Source: Deltaproteobacteria bacterium
GTDB taxonomy: Bacteria > JADJOY01
Assembly (NCBI GenBank): GCA_016713535.1
Contig: JADJOY010000025.1
Location: 1 to 64,000 of the forward strand
Length of the DNA: 64,000 nucleotides
Direction: 5' to 3'
Shown: positions 46,439 through 54,792 of the stretch, in pieces
How the letters are laid out: each line of letters opens with the position of its first letter
Position numbering within the stretch: position 1 is the first letter of the stretch
Program-made: the position numbers and the translations under genes
Notes under the pieces: generated by a model
The model's database searches: none
Told to the model about the DNA's origin: nothing
The model's input: only the letters and a program-made list of their open reading frames with translations

Positions 46439-46605
46439 CGCTGGTGTCACCTCGCGGGCGCGTGGGGTGGAAGCCTTCGATTATCGCGAGTCGAGATGGC
46501 GTTGTCCCGACGCCACGCGCGAGGGGCACGCGCAGGGGGAGGAGGGTCTCGGACGTGGGGCGGCGGCGCCTTCTTCGGCGACGCGGCTGCGAACCGAAGG
46601 GTTCC

Positions 46606-47601
46606 ATGGGCTACCATGCGCGCGCGGTGACCACCGACACAAGTGCCCCACCGGAAGCGAGCGCGCTCGCCGACCCGGCCTGGTTCCGCGCCGACGCGAT
46701 CGCCCCCACGACCGCTGCCCTCAACCGGCGCCTGGCCCGGATCGCGCGCGCCACGCCCGGGCTGTGGACCCTGAGCCCCGCAGAGGCGCGCGCCCTGCGC
46801 GAGAGCTGGCCGCCACTCACCCTCGACCCGCGCGCCGAGACCCGCGCCATCCCGGGACCGGCGGGTGCACCGCTCGGCATGCGGATCTTTCGCGCCGAGC
46901 CGTGCGAGGGCTTCTATCTTCACTTCCACCCCGGCGGGTGGGTGCTGGGCGCGGCGCACCACCAGGACACGCGGCTCGCTCGGATCGCCGACGCGACGCG
47001 CTTGACGGTGGTGAGCGTGGAGTACCGCCTCGCGCCCGAGTACCCGTACCCGGCCGCGCCCGACGATGCGGAGCGTGCCGCCCTGTGGCTGGCGGGTGGC
47101 GGTGGCGCGGACGAGCTCGGCGGGCCTGCGCGGCTCGCGATCGGCGGCGAGAGCGCGGGGGCGCAGCTCGCGGTGGTGGCGCTGCTGCGCCTGCGCGATC
47201 GGCATGCGATCCAGGCGTTTCGTGCCCTGGTCGCGAGCTACGGCACCTTCGACCTCGCGGGCACGCCGAGCGCGCGCGCGGCGACCGAGCCCGGCTTCCA
47301 GTTCGATCGCGCGACGATGGCGTGGTACGTGCGGCACTTCGTGGACGCCGCGCGCCTCGCCGATCCGGACGTGTCGCCGCTCCACGCGCGGCTCGACGGC
47401 CTGCCGCCCGCGCTCTTCAGCGTCGGCACCCTCGACCCGGTCGTCGACGACACGCTGCTCATGCACGAGCGCTGGGTCGCGGCGGGTAATCGCGCCGAGC
47501 TCGCCGTGTATCCGGGCGGCGTCCACGGCTTCGACGAGCTGCGCTACCCGCTCGCCGACGAGGCGAACGCCCGCATCCACGCCTTCCTGCGCGCGATGTG
47601 A
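46606..47601 (+). CDS. HSL-type alpha/beta hydrolase
   Basis: 331 residues. LHFHPGGWVLGAAHHQD holds the oxyanion HxGG motif (HPGGW instead of HGGG), followed by VVSVEYRLAPEYPYPAAPDD, nucleophile IGGESAGAQLAVVAL, Asp in LFSVGTLDPVVDDT and His in YPGGVHGFDE. This is the hormone-sensitive-lipase (family IV) esterase arrangement. Substrate likely a small ester. ATG 46606 is preferred because residues upstream are Arg-rich filler in an open frame. Divergent from the ACP/ligase operon. Confidence 0.87.
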   Translation: MGYHARAVTTDTSAPPEASALADPAWFRADAIAPTTAALNRRLARIARATPGLWTLSPAEARALRESWPPLTLDPRAETRAIPGPAGAPLGMRIFRAEPCEGFYLHFHPGGWVLGAAHHQDTRLARIADATRLTVVSVEYRLAPEYPYPAAPDDAERAALWLAGGGGADELGGPARLAIGGESAGAQLAVVALLRLRDRHAIQAFRALVASYGTFDLAGTPSARAATEPGFQFDRATMAWYVRHFVDAARLADPDVSPLHARLDGLPPALFSVGTLDPVVDDTLLMHERWVAAGNRAELAVYPGGVHGFDELRYPLADEANARIHAFLRAM

Positions 47602-47669
47602 TCGCCGCGGAACGTCGATCCCGATCCCGGGCGGGCTCGCGCCCGCCCCTGACACACCCACGGGATCGG

Positions 47670-47905
47670 CCGGGGAGGGGCACGTGTCGCGTGCCGGGCG
47701 ATACGGTCCGGCGTGAACACCGGTCGCACGGCCGATTCCTGTGCGTACCCCGGTCCGCGCGATCGGCGCGGCGACGCCACCGCGTTTCGCCGGTCGCGCG
47801 GCGCGCGACCCTCCGATCCGGGGAGGGGGACGCGTCGCGTGCCCGGCGATACGACGAGGCCCACGCGTCGCCCGGCCCCCCGATCCCTGCACCGTCGCCG
47901 ACCCG
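47670..47905. repeat. Palindromic repeat unit upstream of the GMC oxidoreductase
   Basis: Within the 332-base gap 47602-47933. GAGGGGCACGTGTCGCGTGC (about 47677) and GAGGGGGACGCGTCGCGTGC (about 47822) flank a spacer (GGCCGATTCCTGTGCGTACC, about 47730) resembling that of array A (CCCCGATTCCTGTCCCATCC). At 47630-47647 there is also a copy of the 18-base hairpin seen at 474-491. No gene here. Confidence 0.75.
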
Positions 47906-47933
47906 CGCCTGCCGGTGCGATACCGTGCTCGCC

Positions 47934-49526
47934 ATGGCGGACGTGGTCGACTTCGCGATCGTGGGGAGCGGCTTCGGCGGCAGCGTCACCGCGCTGCGCC
48001 TCGCCGAGGCCGGCCACGGCGTGGTCGTCCTCGAGCAGGGCGGGCCGCTCACCACCGAGCGCATGCGCGCCGCCGACACCGACCCGCGCGCGCTCTTCTG
48101 GATGCCGCCGCTCGGGATGCACGGCTACTTCGCGCAGCACGTGTTCCAGCACCTCAGCATCGCCGCCGGTGTCGGCGTGGGCGGCGGCAGCCTGGTCTAC
48201 GGCGCGGTGCTCCTCGAGCCCGACCCCGGGATCTTCGGCCACGCGCCGTGGAGCTCCCTGGGCGTCGAGTGGTGGCGCGAGCTCGCGCCGCACTACGCGA
48301 CCGCCGCGCGCATGCTCGGGCGCGCCACCAACCCACGCTCCGGCACGATGGACCGCTACCTGCGCGACGCCGCGGCGCGCCTCGGCCCGGATGCGACGGC
48401 GAGCTTCGGCCCGACACCGAACGGCATCTATTTCGGCGAGCGCGGCGGCGATCACCCGGATCCCTACTTCGGCGGCGACGGGCCCGCGCGCACCGGCTGC
48501 ACCTTCTGCGGCCGCTGCCTCACCGGCTGTCCGCACCGCGCCAAGAACACCCTCGACCTCAACTACCTGCACCTCGCCGAGCGCCGCGGCGCCACGATCG
48601 TCCCGCACCGCCAGGTCACGCGCATCGAGCGCACCCGCCACGGGTATCGGCTCACGATGCGCGACCCGCGCCACCCGAGCTCGCGTCCGCCGCCGCTCGA
48701 CGCGCGCCGCGTGGTGCTCGCGGCGGGCGTGGTCGGGACACTCACCCTGCTCTTTCGCGCCCGCGACGTCGATCGCACCTTGCCCTCGATCTCTCCGCGG
48801 CTCGGCGACCACGTGTTCACCAACAGCGAGGCGATCGTCGGCGTGATGCACGACGAGACGCCCGCCGATCTCCTCGAGGGCACCGCGATCTCGTCCCACT
48901 TCTGGGCCGACCCGCTCACCCACCTCACCCAGAACCGCTTCCCGCCCGGCTACGACTTCATGCGCTGGTACACGGCTCCGCTCGTCGACGGCGTGCGTCC
49001 GCTGCGACGCGCCGCCGCGAGCCTCGCCGCGATCGCGGCCCACCCGCTCGCCTCCACCCGTGCGTGGCGCCGTCGGGACTTCCACCGCCACGTGACGATG
49101 CTCACCGTGATGCAGCACGCGGAGAACGAGCTCGCGTTCCGCCACGGGCGCCACTGGACGTGGCCGTTCGGCCGTCGCCTCTACTCGCGGCTCGCGGGGA
49201 GCGGGCGTCCGCCGACCTACCTCGCGCAGGCGAACGCCGCCGCTCGCGCCCTCGCCGCCGCCGCGGGCGGCGTGCCCTTCAACCTGGCACCCGAGAGCAT
49301 CGGCAACCAGTCGATCACGGCGCACATCCTGGGCGGCTGCCGCATGTCGCTCGCCCCCGAGCGCGGCGTGATCGCGCCCAGCCACGAAGTCCACGGCTGC
49401 CCCGGGCTCTACGTCCTCGACGGCTCGGCGATCTCGGGCAACGTCGGCGTGAACCCCTCGCTCACGATCACGGCGATGGCGGAGCGCGCGGCGGCGGCGC
49501 TCGCGCGCCCGCGCCCCGCGCTTTGA
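47934..49526 (+). CDS. GMC oxidoreductase (cholesterol-oxidase-like group)
   Basis: 530 residues. FAIVGSGFGGSVTALRLAEA is the Rossmann FAD loop; AAGVGVGGGSLVYGAVLLEP is the second flavin motif; CTFCGRCLTGCPHRAKNTLD is a Cys-rich segment shared with cholesterol-oxidase-like GMC proteins; HILGGCRMSLAPERGVIAP, LYVLDGSAISGNVGVNPSLT and ITAMAERAA form the C-terminal FAD and active-site region (His/Asn). It oxidises an alcohol with oxygen or another acceptor; the substrate could be sterol-like but is not proven. No signal peptide is evident. Confidence 0.88.
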   Translation: MADVVDFAIVGSGFGGSVTALRLAEAGHGVVVLEQGGPLTTERMRAADTDPRALFWMPPLGMHGYFAQHVFQHLSIAAGVGVGGGSLVYGAVLLEPDPGIFGHAPWSSLGVEWWRELAPHYATAARMLGRATNPRSGTMDRYLRDAAARLGPDATASFGPTPNGIYFGERGGDHPDPYFGGDGPARTGCTFCGRCLTGCPHRAKNTLDLNYLHLAERRGATIVPHRQVTRIERTRHGYRLTMRDPRHPSSRPPPLDARRVVLAAGVVGTLTLLFRARDVDRTLPSISPRLGDHVFTNSEAIVGVMHDETPADLLEGTAISSHFWADPLTHLTQNRFPPGYDFMRWYTAPLVDGVRPLRRAAASLAAIAAHPLASTRAWRRRDFHRHVTMLTVMQHAENELAFRHGRHWTWPFGRRLYSRLAGSGRPPTYLAQANAAARALAAAAGGVPFNLAPESIGNQSITAHILGGCRMSLAPERGVIAPSHEVHGCPGLYVLDGSAISGNVGVNPSLTITAMAERAAAALARPRPAL

Positions 49527-49794
49527 CCCGCTCGACGCGCCGGGCGTAGCGTCCGGGAGCGGTCGCGTCCTCCCCTTCGGACGCATCACGAACTCGCTCG
49601 CGTGCGCCGCACTCACGATCGCGGCCGCGTGCACGCCCTCGCTCGACGTCAGTCACCAGTACGTCGACGCGACCACCAGCCCCGAGCTGGGCCTTCATCT
49701 CGGCGCCCAGCTCCTCGCCACGTTCGCCACCGGCCAGAGCCTGCCGCTCAGCTCGAACGCGGTCGCGACGATCTGGACCTCGCCGACGACGTTC

Positions 49795-50355
49795 GTGTCG
49801 ACGGTCACGGGCGGCGGCGGCGCGGTGCCGGTCAGCGTGAGCGGCACCGCCGTGGACAGTGACGCCGACCTGGTCGCCGACGAGCTCGACGTCACGGTCA
49901 CCTACTCACCCGGGCCGAGCGAGGATCGCATCCTGGTGCGCACCGACCCGTTCTCCGACTACCGCTGCTTCGGCGGCGCCGGCGACTGCGCGCCGGCGTT
50001 CGGCACGCCGCAGTGCGCGTTCACGCCGCTCGGTGACGGAAACCACGACCTGGTCGCGGTCATCCCGTTCGTCGACGGCGACGGCGACCTCAATCCCAAC
50101 ACGAACCACAACCAGGCGTTTCGCTACGCGCGTTTCGGGGCCTACGGCACCTCCATCACACCGTTCGCGATCCCCGAGACGATCGGCGCGATGGTGCTGA
50201 CCGGCACCGGCACCACCTCCGGTGCGCTCACGATGCACGACGCCGCCCTCGACCTGACGCCGGGCATCGACACGCTCTCGAAGCTCGGCTTCAGCGCGTG
50301 GGACGTGGCCGGCCACCTCGGCAACGAGGTGTATTGCAGCACGCCCGCCGGCTGA
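49795..50355 (+). CDS. Probable lipoprotein; true start upstream but without a start codon
   Basis: From GTG 49795 the frame encodes 186 strand-rich residues with acidic stretches (GTAVDSDADLVADELDVTVT, FVDGDGDLNPNTNHNQAF) and four Cys. The frame is open upstream to 49453, and between about 49588 and 49632 it reads as a lipoprotein signal (NSLACAALTIAAAC), so the real protein probably begins near 49580. No ATG, GTG or TTG exists in that frame there. The start codon was either lost or miscalled (ATC at 49585 is one candidate). Family unknown; the last residues (SAWDVAGHLGNEVYC) are rather conserved-looking. Confidence 0.55.
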   Translation: MSTVTGGGGAVPVSVSGTAVDSDADLVADELDVTVTYSPGPSEDRILVRTDPFSDYRCFGGAGDCAPAFGTPQCAFTPLGDGNHDLVAVIPFVDGDGDLNPNTNHNQAFRYARFGAYGTSITPFAIPETIGAMVLTGTGTTSGALTMHDAALDLTPGIDTLSKLGFSAWDVAGHLGNEVYCSTPAG

Positions 50356-50359
50356 CGGC

Positions 50360-50515
50360 GCGAGGACGGGGGCGCGCCGGCGGCGCGCCCTCCAGACCGC
50401 GGACGACCGGCTGGAGGGCGCCCGCTTCGTCGGGTGCCAGCGATGATCGATCGGGATCGTACGAAGAACGACCCTGGGCCCGCCTCCGGACCGTAGACAA
50501 GCGGGGGCCCGCCTC
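50360..50515. repeat. Palindromic repeat fragments
   Basis: GCGCGCCGGCGGCGCGCCCT (about 50371-50391) and CTGGAGGGCGCCCGCTTCGT (about 50410) are family modules between the lipoprotein and VOC genes (both stops face each other). No other feature was seen. Confidence 0.6.
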
Positions 50516-50522
50516 CGCCCGC

Positions 50523-51299
50523 TCAGCGGGTTGGCGACACGAGCGCGAAGTTGGCGCCCTGCGGGTCGAGCGCCTGCACGATCCAGCTCCCGCCCGGCAC
50601 CTCGTGCGGCCCCATCAGGATCTGGCCGCCGCCGGCCTTGATCCGCTCGATCGCCGCGTCGATGCCCTGCACGTTCACGTAGTAGGCCCACGCCGCGACG
50701 GGCATGTTCGCGGGCTTGTCCATCATGCCGCCCATCTGCACGCCGTCTATGCCCCAGATCCGGTACTTGCCCATCGGCCCCATGTCCATGAGGTCGAACG
50801 TCTCCCAGCCGAACTGGCGCTCGTAGAACTCGAACGCGCGCTCCTGGCCCTGGCCGGCGTAGAGCTCGTGCCAGCTCACCGCGCCGGGGGTGGTGGGCGG
50901 AACAGGCGGCGGCGCGTCGCCGCGCGGCGTGGGTGTGAGGAGCTGGAAGACCGCGCCACCGGGGTCGGCGACCACCGCGAAGCGGCCGACGTTGGGGATG
51001 TCGTCGGGACCGTGGTGAATCGTGCCGCCCGCCTCGACGATTCGCTTCGCCGCCGCGTCGGTGTCGGGCACCTCGACGTAGCCGGTCCACGCCGGCGGGA
51101 CGCCGTTGGCGCAGGCCTGGTCGGGGAGCTTCATGATCCCGCCCACGCCACGCTCGCCGGTCGAGAGCAGCGTGTAGCGCATGTCCGGCTGACCCGCGTC
51201 GGTCAGGGTCCAGCCGACCACGGCCGCGTAGAACTTCTCGGCCGCGTCTGGGTCGGTCGTCATCAGCTCGTACCAGCAGAACGTGGGCTTGGCGCTCAT
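50523..51299 (-). CDS. VOC family protein with two tandem domains
   Basis: 258 residues, two glyoxalase/bleomycin-resistance folds: residues about 5-125 (FCWYELMTTDPDAAEKFYAA ... VVADPGGAVFQLLTP) and about 140-258 (SWHELYAGQGQERAFEFYER ... QALDPQGANFALVSPT). Such proteins are common in Actinobacteria and Myxococcota and usually bind small molecules or metals; no activity can be assigned. The starting ATG lies next to an AT-richer upstream region (51420-51580). Confidence 0.9.
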   Translation of the reverse strand: MSAKPTFCWYELMTTDPDAAEKFYAAVVGWTLTDAGQPDMRYTLLSTGERGVGGIMKLPDQACANGVPPAWTGYVEVPDTDAAAKRIVEAGGTIHHGPDDIPNVGRFAVVADPGGAVFQLLTPTPRGDAPPPVPPTTPGAVSWHELYAGQGQERAFEFYERQFGWETFDLMDMGPMGKYRIWGIDGVQMGGMMDKPANMPVAAWAYYVNVQGIDAAIERIKAGGGQILMGPHEVPGGSWIVQALDPQGANFALVSPTR

Positions 51300-51399
51300 C
51301 GTGTGATCTCCGGGTGGGCGGTGGGCTCGGGTCGTGGACCCGCCGGCAGCCTACTTCGACGGCGGAGGTCGAAGCCTATGGCCGTTAGCCACGCGAAGC

Positions 51400-51585
51400 A
51401 CGTCAGCGGCATCGCGGGGCGGTCCAGCGTGGCTATAGGCCCCGAAAACGGCCTGTTTTACGCCAACTTCATGAACATCCGAAAGCATGTTGCTACTGTC
51501 TTACATGGGTAGCTGTGTAGTTTTTGGCTGGCGCTTTGTAGTGAATTTTTCTGGCGCTTTGTGTTTTCTACTGGGCCACGGTCCG
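51400..51585. other. AT-rich intergenic island with a 12-base direct repeat
   Basis: Part of the 308-base gap between the VOC gene and the histidine kinase (both minus strand). 51430-51580 is unusually AT-rich here. CTGGCGCTTTGT occurs at 51528-51539 and 51551-51562 (23 bases apart, about two helical turns), which could be paired binding sites for a regulator of the VOC gene. No complete promoter was assigned. Confidence 0.4.
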
Positions 51586-51607
51586 GCTCGCGCTCGCTCG
51601 AGCCGCG

Positions 51608-53614
51608 TCACTCCCGTTCTCCGCTCGGATCGCGAGACGTCGCCGGCCGCGCCGCCGCGACGGCGGCGATCGTCTCCCGCAGCTGCACCGGGTCGGCGGG
51701 CTTCGTCAGGTGGGCGTCGAACCCCGCCTCGAGCGCGAGCAGCTTGTCGCGCTCCTGCCCCCAGCCGCTCAGCGCGACGACACCCAGGCGCCGCTGCCAC
51801 CGCGGGCGAATCCGCCGGCACACCTCGTAGCCGTCCATCCGCGGCATGCCGATGTCGAGCAGCACGACGGCCGGTGTGATCTCGCCGAGCATGTCGAGCC
51901 CCGACGGCCCATCGGACGCGATGCGCGCTTCGCCGCCCATGCTCTCCACCAGCAGCGCCAGGCTCTCGGCCGCGTCGCGGTTGTCGTCGATCACGAGCAC
52001 GTGCACGCCGCGCAGCCCGTGCTCGGGATGCTCCTCCTTCGAAGCGACCGCGCTGCCTGCCGCGAGTGGCGCCGGCAGGCGGATGACGAACCGGCTGCCC
52101 CGCCCCTCACCGTCGCTCAGCGCGTCGAGCGTCCCGGCGTGCATCTCGACGAGCCGCCGCGCCAGCGCGAGTCCGATGCCGAGTCCCGCCTGGGTGGCTC
52201 GCGCCGAGTGCCGATCCTGGGCGAAGAGGTCGAAGATCCGCGGCAACATCTCCGCCGAGATTCCGACCCCCGAGTCGGCGACCTCGAGGAGGAGCTCCGG
52301 GGCTCGCGCGCGCTCGCTGTGCTCGATGCGCCCCTGGATCGTGATGCGGCCGCCGGGCGGCGTGAACTTGACGGCGTTCTGCAGCAGGTTCGAGATCACC
52401 TGCGCGAACCGGGTGGGATCGACGTCGAGCACCCGGTGCGGCTCGGCGAGGCTCACCGTGAGCTCGAGCGCGCGCTCGCCGATCGCGTCGCGGTTGATCT
52501 CGATCGCGCTGCCCACCACCGACGAGAGCGTGACCGGTTCGCGCTGCAGGCGGATCTTTCCCGAGGTGATCCGCGACACGTCCAGCAGATCATCGATCAG
52601 CCGCACCATGTGCGCGACCTGCCGCTCCATCATCGGCCGCACCGTGGCCACCAGGTCGGGGCGCGCGCCCGCCATCTTCAGCAGCTCGACACCGGTGCGG
52701 ATCGGCACCAGCGGGTTGCGCAGCTCGTGCGCGAGCATCGCGATGAACTCGTCCTTGCGGCGGTCGGCCTCCTCGAGCTGGTGCTCCCGCTCGCGCACCG
52801 CTCGCTCGCTCAGCCGCTGCTCGGTGACGTCGCGTACCACCGAGACCGAGCCGACGATCCGCCCCTCCTCGTCGCGCACCGGCGCCGAGCTCACCATTCG
52901 ATGGCGGAGCTCGCGCGTGCGTGGCACGCGCACGAGCTGCTCCTCGTCCCGCACCGTCTCCCCGGCCAGCGCGCGCAGCGGCGGCGCTTCCGCGAGCGGG
53001 CGCGGCGTGCCGTCGGGGCGCAGCACCTCGAGCTTGGAGACGACGTCCGCGAGATCGACCCCGTCGAGCGCGCGATGCTCGAACTCGCGAAGCGCCGCCG
53101 GGTTCGCGTACGTGTAGCGGCGCGCGGTGTCGGTGAAATAGACCTCCTCGTTCGTGGCCTCGAGCAGCGCCGCGAGCCAATGCTTCTCGACACCGTCCGC
53201 GAACGATCCGAGGCGCGCCGGCTCGCGCGCCTCGATGCACGCGGTCACGGTGGACGCGTCGACGCGCGCGAGACGAAGCGTGAGACGTTGCCCGCTCACC
53301 CGGACGTCGCAGCGTTCCTCGACGCCGTCGCGAGCCACCCGCGCGCAGAGCGTCGCGAGCCGCGCGGCGTCGTCCGGCCAGACCTCGGCGAGGTCGCGTG
53401 CGAGCAGGCTTTCGCCGAGGGGCCCGAGGCGCTCGCGGGCGCGGGCGTTCGCCTCGACAGGACGCCACGCGACGATCGCTCCCGCTTCGTCGAGCGCGGC
53501 CTCCAGCACCAGGACGGGCTCGGCCGAGCCTTCGAAGATCGCGCGATGGCGCGCCTCCGCGCTCAGCCGTCCAGCCGGCCGGAAAGCCGGAAGCTCCGCG
53601 CGACTCGTGCTCAC
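51608..53614 (-). CDS. PAS-containing hybrid histidine kinase with C-terminal receiver
   Basis: About 668 residues from GTG 53614 (another GTG at 53737 is possible). An N-terminal PAS-like region, then a second PAS (TNEEVYFTDTARRYTYANPA ... VSVVRDVTEQRLSERAVRER), HisKA with phospho-acceptor His296 in FIAMLAHELRNPLVPI, HATPase_c with LLQNAVKFTPPGG (N box), VADSGVGISAEML (G1) and GLGIGLALARRLVE (G2), and a receiver with Asp587 in VVLLDIGMPRMDGYEV. No membrane segment, so it is a soluble sensor. No separate response-regulator gene is adjacent; phosphate is probably passed to another protein or kept for feedback. Confidence 0.92.
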   Translation of the reverse strand: MSTSRAELPAFRPAGRLSAEARHRAIFEGSAEPVLVLEAALDEAGAIVAWRPVEANARARERLGPLGESLLARDLAEVWPDDAARLATLCARVARDGVEERCDVRVSGQRLTLRLARVDASTVTACIEAREPARLGSFADGVEKHWLAALLEATNEEVYFTDTARRYTYANPAALREFEHRALDGVDLADVVSKLEVLRPDGTPRPLAEAPPLRALAGETVRDEEQLVRVPRTRELRHRMVSSAPVRDEEGRIVGSVSVVRDVTEQRLSERAVREREHQLEEADRRKDEFIAMLAHELRNPLVPIRTGVELLKMAGARPDLVATVRPMMERQVAHMVRLIDDLLDVSRITSGKIRLQREPVTLSSVVGSAIEINRDAIGERALELTVSLAEPHRVLDVDPTRFAQVISNLLQNAVKFTPPGGRITIQGRIEHSERARAPELLLEVADSGVGISAEMLPRIFDLFAQDRHSARATQAGLGIGLALARRLVEMHAGTLDALSDGEGRGSRFVIRLPAPLAAGSAVASKEEHPEHGLRGVHVLVIDDNRDAAESLALLVESMGGEARIASDGPSGLDMLGEITPAVVLLDIGMPRMDGYEVCRRIRPRWQRRLGVVALSGWGQERDKLLALEAGFDAHLTKPADPVQLRETIAAVAAARPATSRDPSGERE

Positions 53615-53820
53615 CGAGAGAGGTCCGTACCCCGCCAGCGGGGCGCGGCGCGACGGCCGCGAGCCACCAAGCTTCCGCGCGCGCCCCGGACCGTCAAACC
53701 CCACGGACCGCTCGTCCGGCGCGCGGCGCCGGATCACCGCGCGGACGCGCCGGCACGCCTCGCGCGCCCGAGGTCAATCCGATCTCCTGGCCGCGCTGCA
53801 CGAGTCCCACAGGACGAGGC

Positions 53821-54262
53821 CTAAATGGGCCACCACGATTTGGATCGCCCTTGCGCCGAACGGGCTGGAGGGCGGCGCTTCGTCGCCGCCGAAGCCGATG
53901 GGACGCCGAGACCGGTCGCTACGAATCGTGACGTTGCATATGGACACACCGAAGCGAACAGAGACGTGCAGACGAGGCAGTACCTTCGCGCGCGCGGGCC
54001 GTGAAGGATCCGCGGCCGAACGATCGCGGCGAGGACCAGGAGCAGCGCGGGGAGCGATACCAGCGCGAGCAGCGTGAGCGGCGATGGCCACACACCGCCG
54101 AGCGCCACCCCCTCGGCGAGCGCAGCCGCCGCCATCGCGGCCGCCGCGCGCGTGGGTGCCCTAGCGGGCCGGAGCTCGACCCACCACAGCCCCCCGGCCC
54201 CGAAGCCACGCGATCACGCCGGCGCCGACCTGGAACGCGATCACGTCCATCGGTGCTTCCAT
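53821..54262 (-). pseudogene. Small membrane-protein gene interrupted by an indel
   Basis: Reading on the minus strand from ATG 54262, the sequence begins MEAPMDVIAFQVGAGVIAWL and reaches a stop after 33 residues. Dropping one base in the C6 run at 54190-54195 lets it continue as LWWVELRPARAPTRAAAAMA and into a hydrophobic segment (PLTLLALVSLPALLLVLAAI). The tail after about residue 95 looks less natural and runs into repeat DNA, so the true end is uncertain. Not recognised; it could be a real gene with a sequencing error or a decaying one. Confidence 0.45.
53858..53900. repeat. Palindromic repeat module
   Basis: GGCTGGAGGGCGGCGCTTCG followed by TCGCCGCC (about 53863-53890) is a variant of the GGAGGGCCGCG hairpin, within the degenerate region after the histidine kinase. 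Confidence 0.5.
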
Positions 54263-54299
54263 CGGAGTGGCGCGGCGCGATCGATCGGCCTTCGAAGCC

Positions 54300-54639
54300 T
54301 CACGGCCGCCCGCCGCACACGCTCGCGCGCTTCGCGCTCACCTCGAGCACGCGCGCTCGCGCCGGATCCACCCACACGAGGTCGGCGCCGATCGACCGAT
54401 CACACACCCGCGCGACCAAGTGATCACACGACGGCCTGTGACCGTCGGTGCACGCCCAGATGTAGAGGTCCCCAGCCCGCCCGACATCGCGCGCGCGAAG
54501 CCGCGAGCGAAGACGACGTCTTGACCCACACGAGGTCACCGAAGGCCGCAGCGCCTTCGATGCACACCAGCGCGAAGGCCAGGAAGAGGAGCTTCTCCAG
54601 CCACGGAAGAGCCGGTTTCGTCGAGCCGCCTCGCCTCAT
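54300..54639 (-). pseudogene. Small membrane-anchored protein gene interrupted by an indel
   Basis: From ATG 54639 the minus strand reads MRRGGSTKPALPWLEKLLFL with a membrane segment (LLFLAFALVCIEGAAAF) and GDLVWVKTSSSLAASRAR. In another frame it continues as DVGRAGDLYIWACTDGHRPS through ADLVWVDPARARVLEVSAK to a TGA at 54300. The switch is in a GC-dinucleotide run near 54490-54500. GDLVWVKTS and GADLVWVDPA look like internal repeats of the same motif, which supports one original protein of about 113 residues. Family unknown. Confidence 0.5.
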
Positions 54640-54792
54640 CTGGCGCGATCCTGGATCCCCGGCGTCAACCGGCGCCGGCCTCGCGCGAGGTGCGCGAGCT
54701 CGGCGGGATCGTGGCCACAGTCGGCGCACGGCGCCACGTCGCGGACCTCGAGCGCGGCGAAGCAGAGCGGACCATGGGTTTCCTGCACCGTG

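Noticed and set aside
47630-47647. Hairpin repeated at 474-491 and 47630-47647 as evidence of a mobile element
   Set aside because: An 18-base hairpin in high-GC DNA at only two sites is too little; it might be a chance or a common terminator stem.
51608-53737. Longer histidine-kinase start at 53737
   Set aside because: The extra 41 residues are Arg/Pro/Gly-rich without a domain; GTG at 53614 is a simpler start, although the evidence is not decisive.
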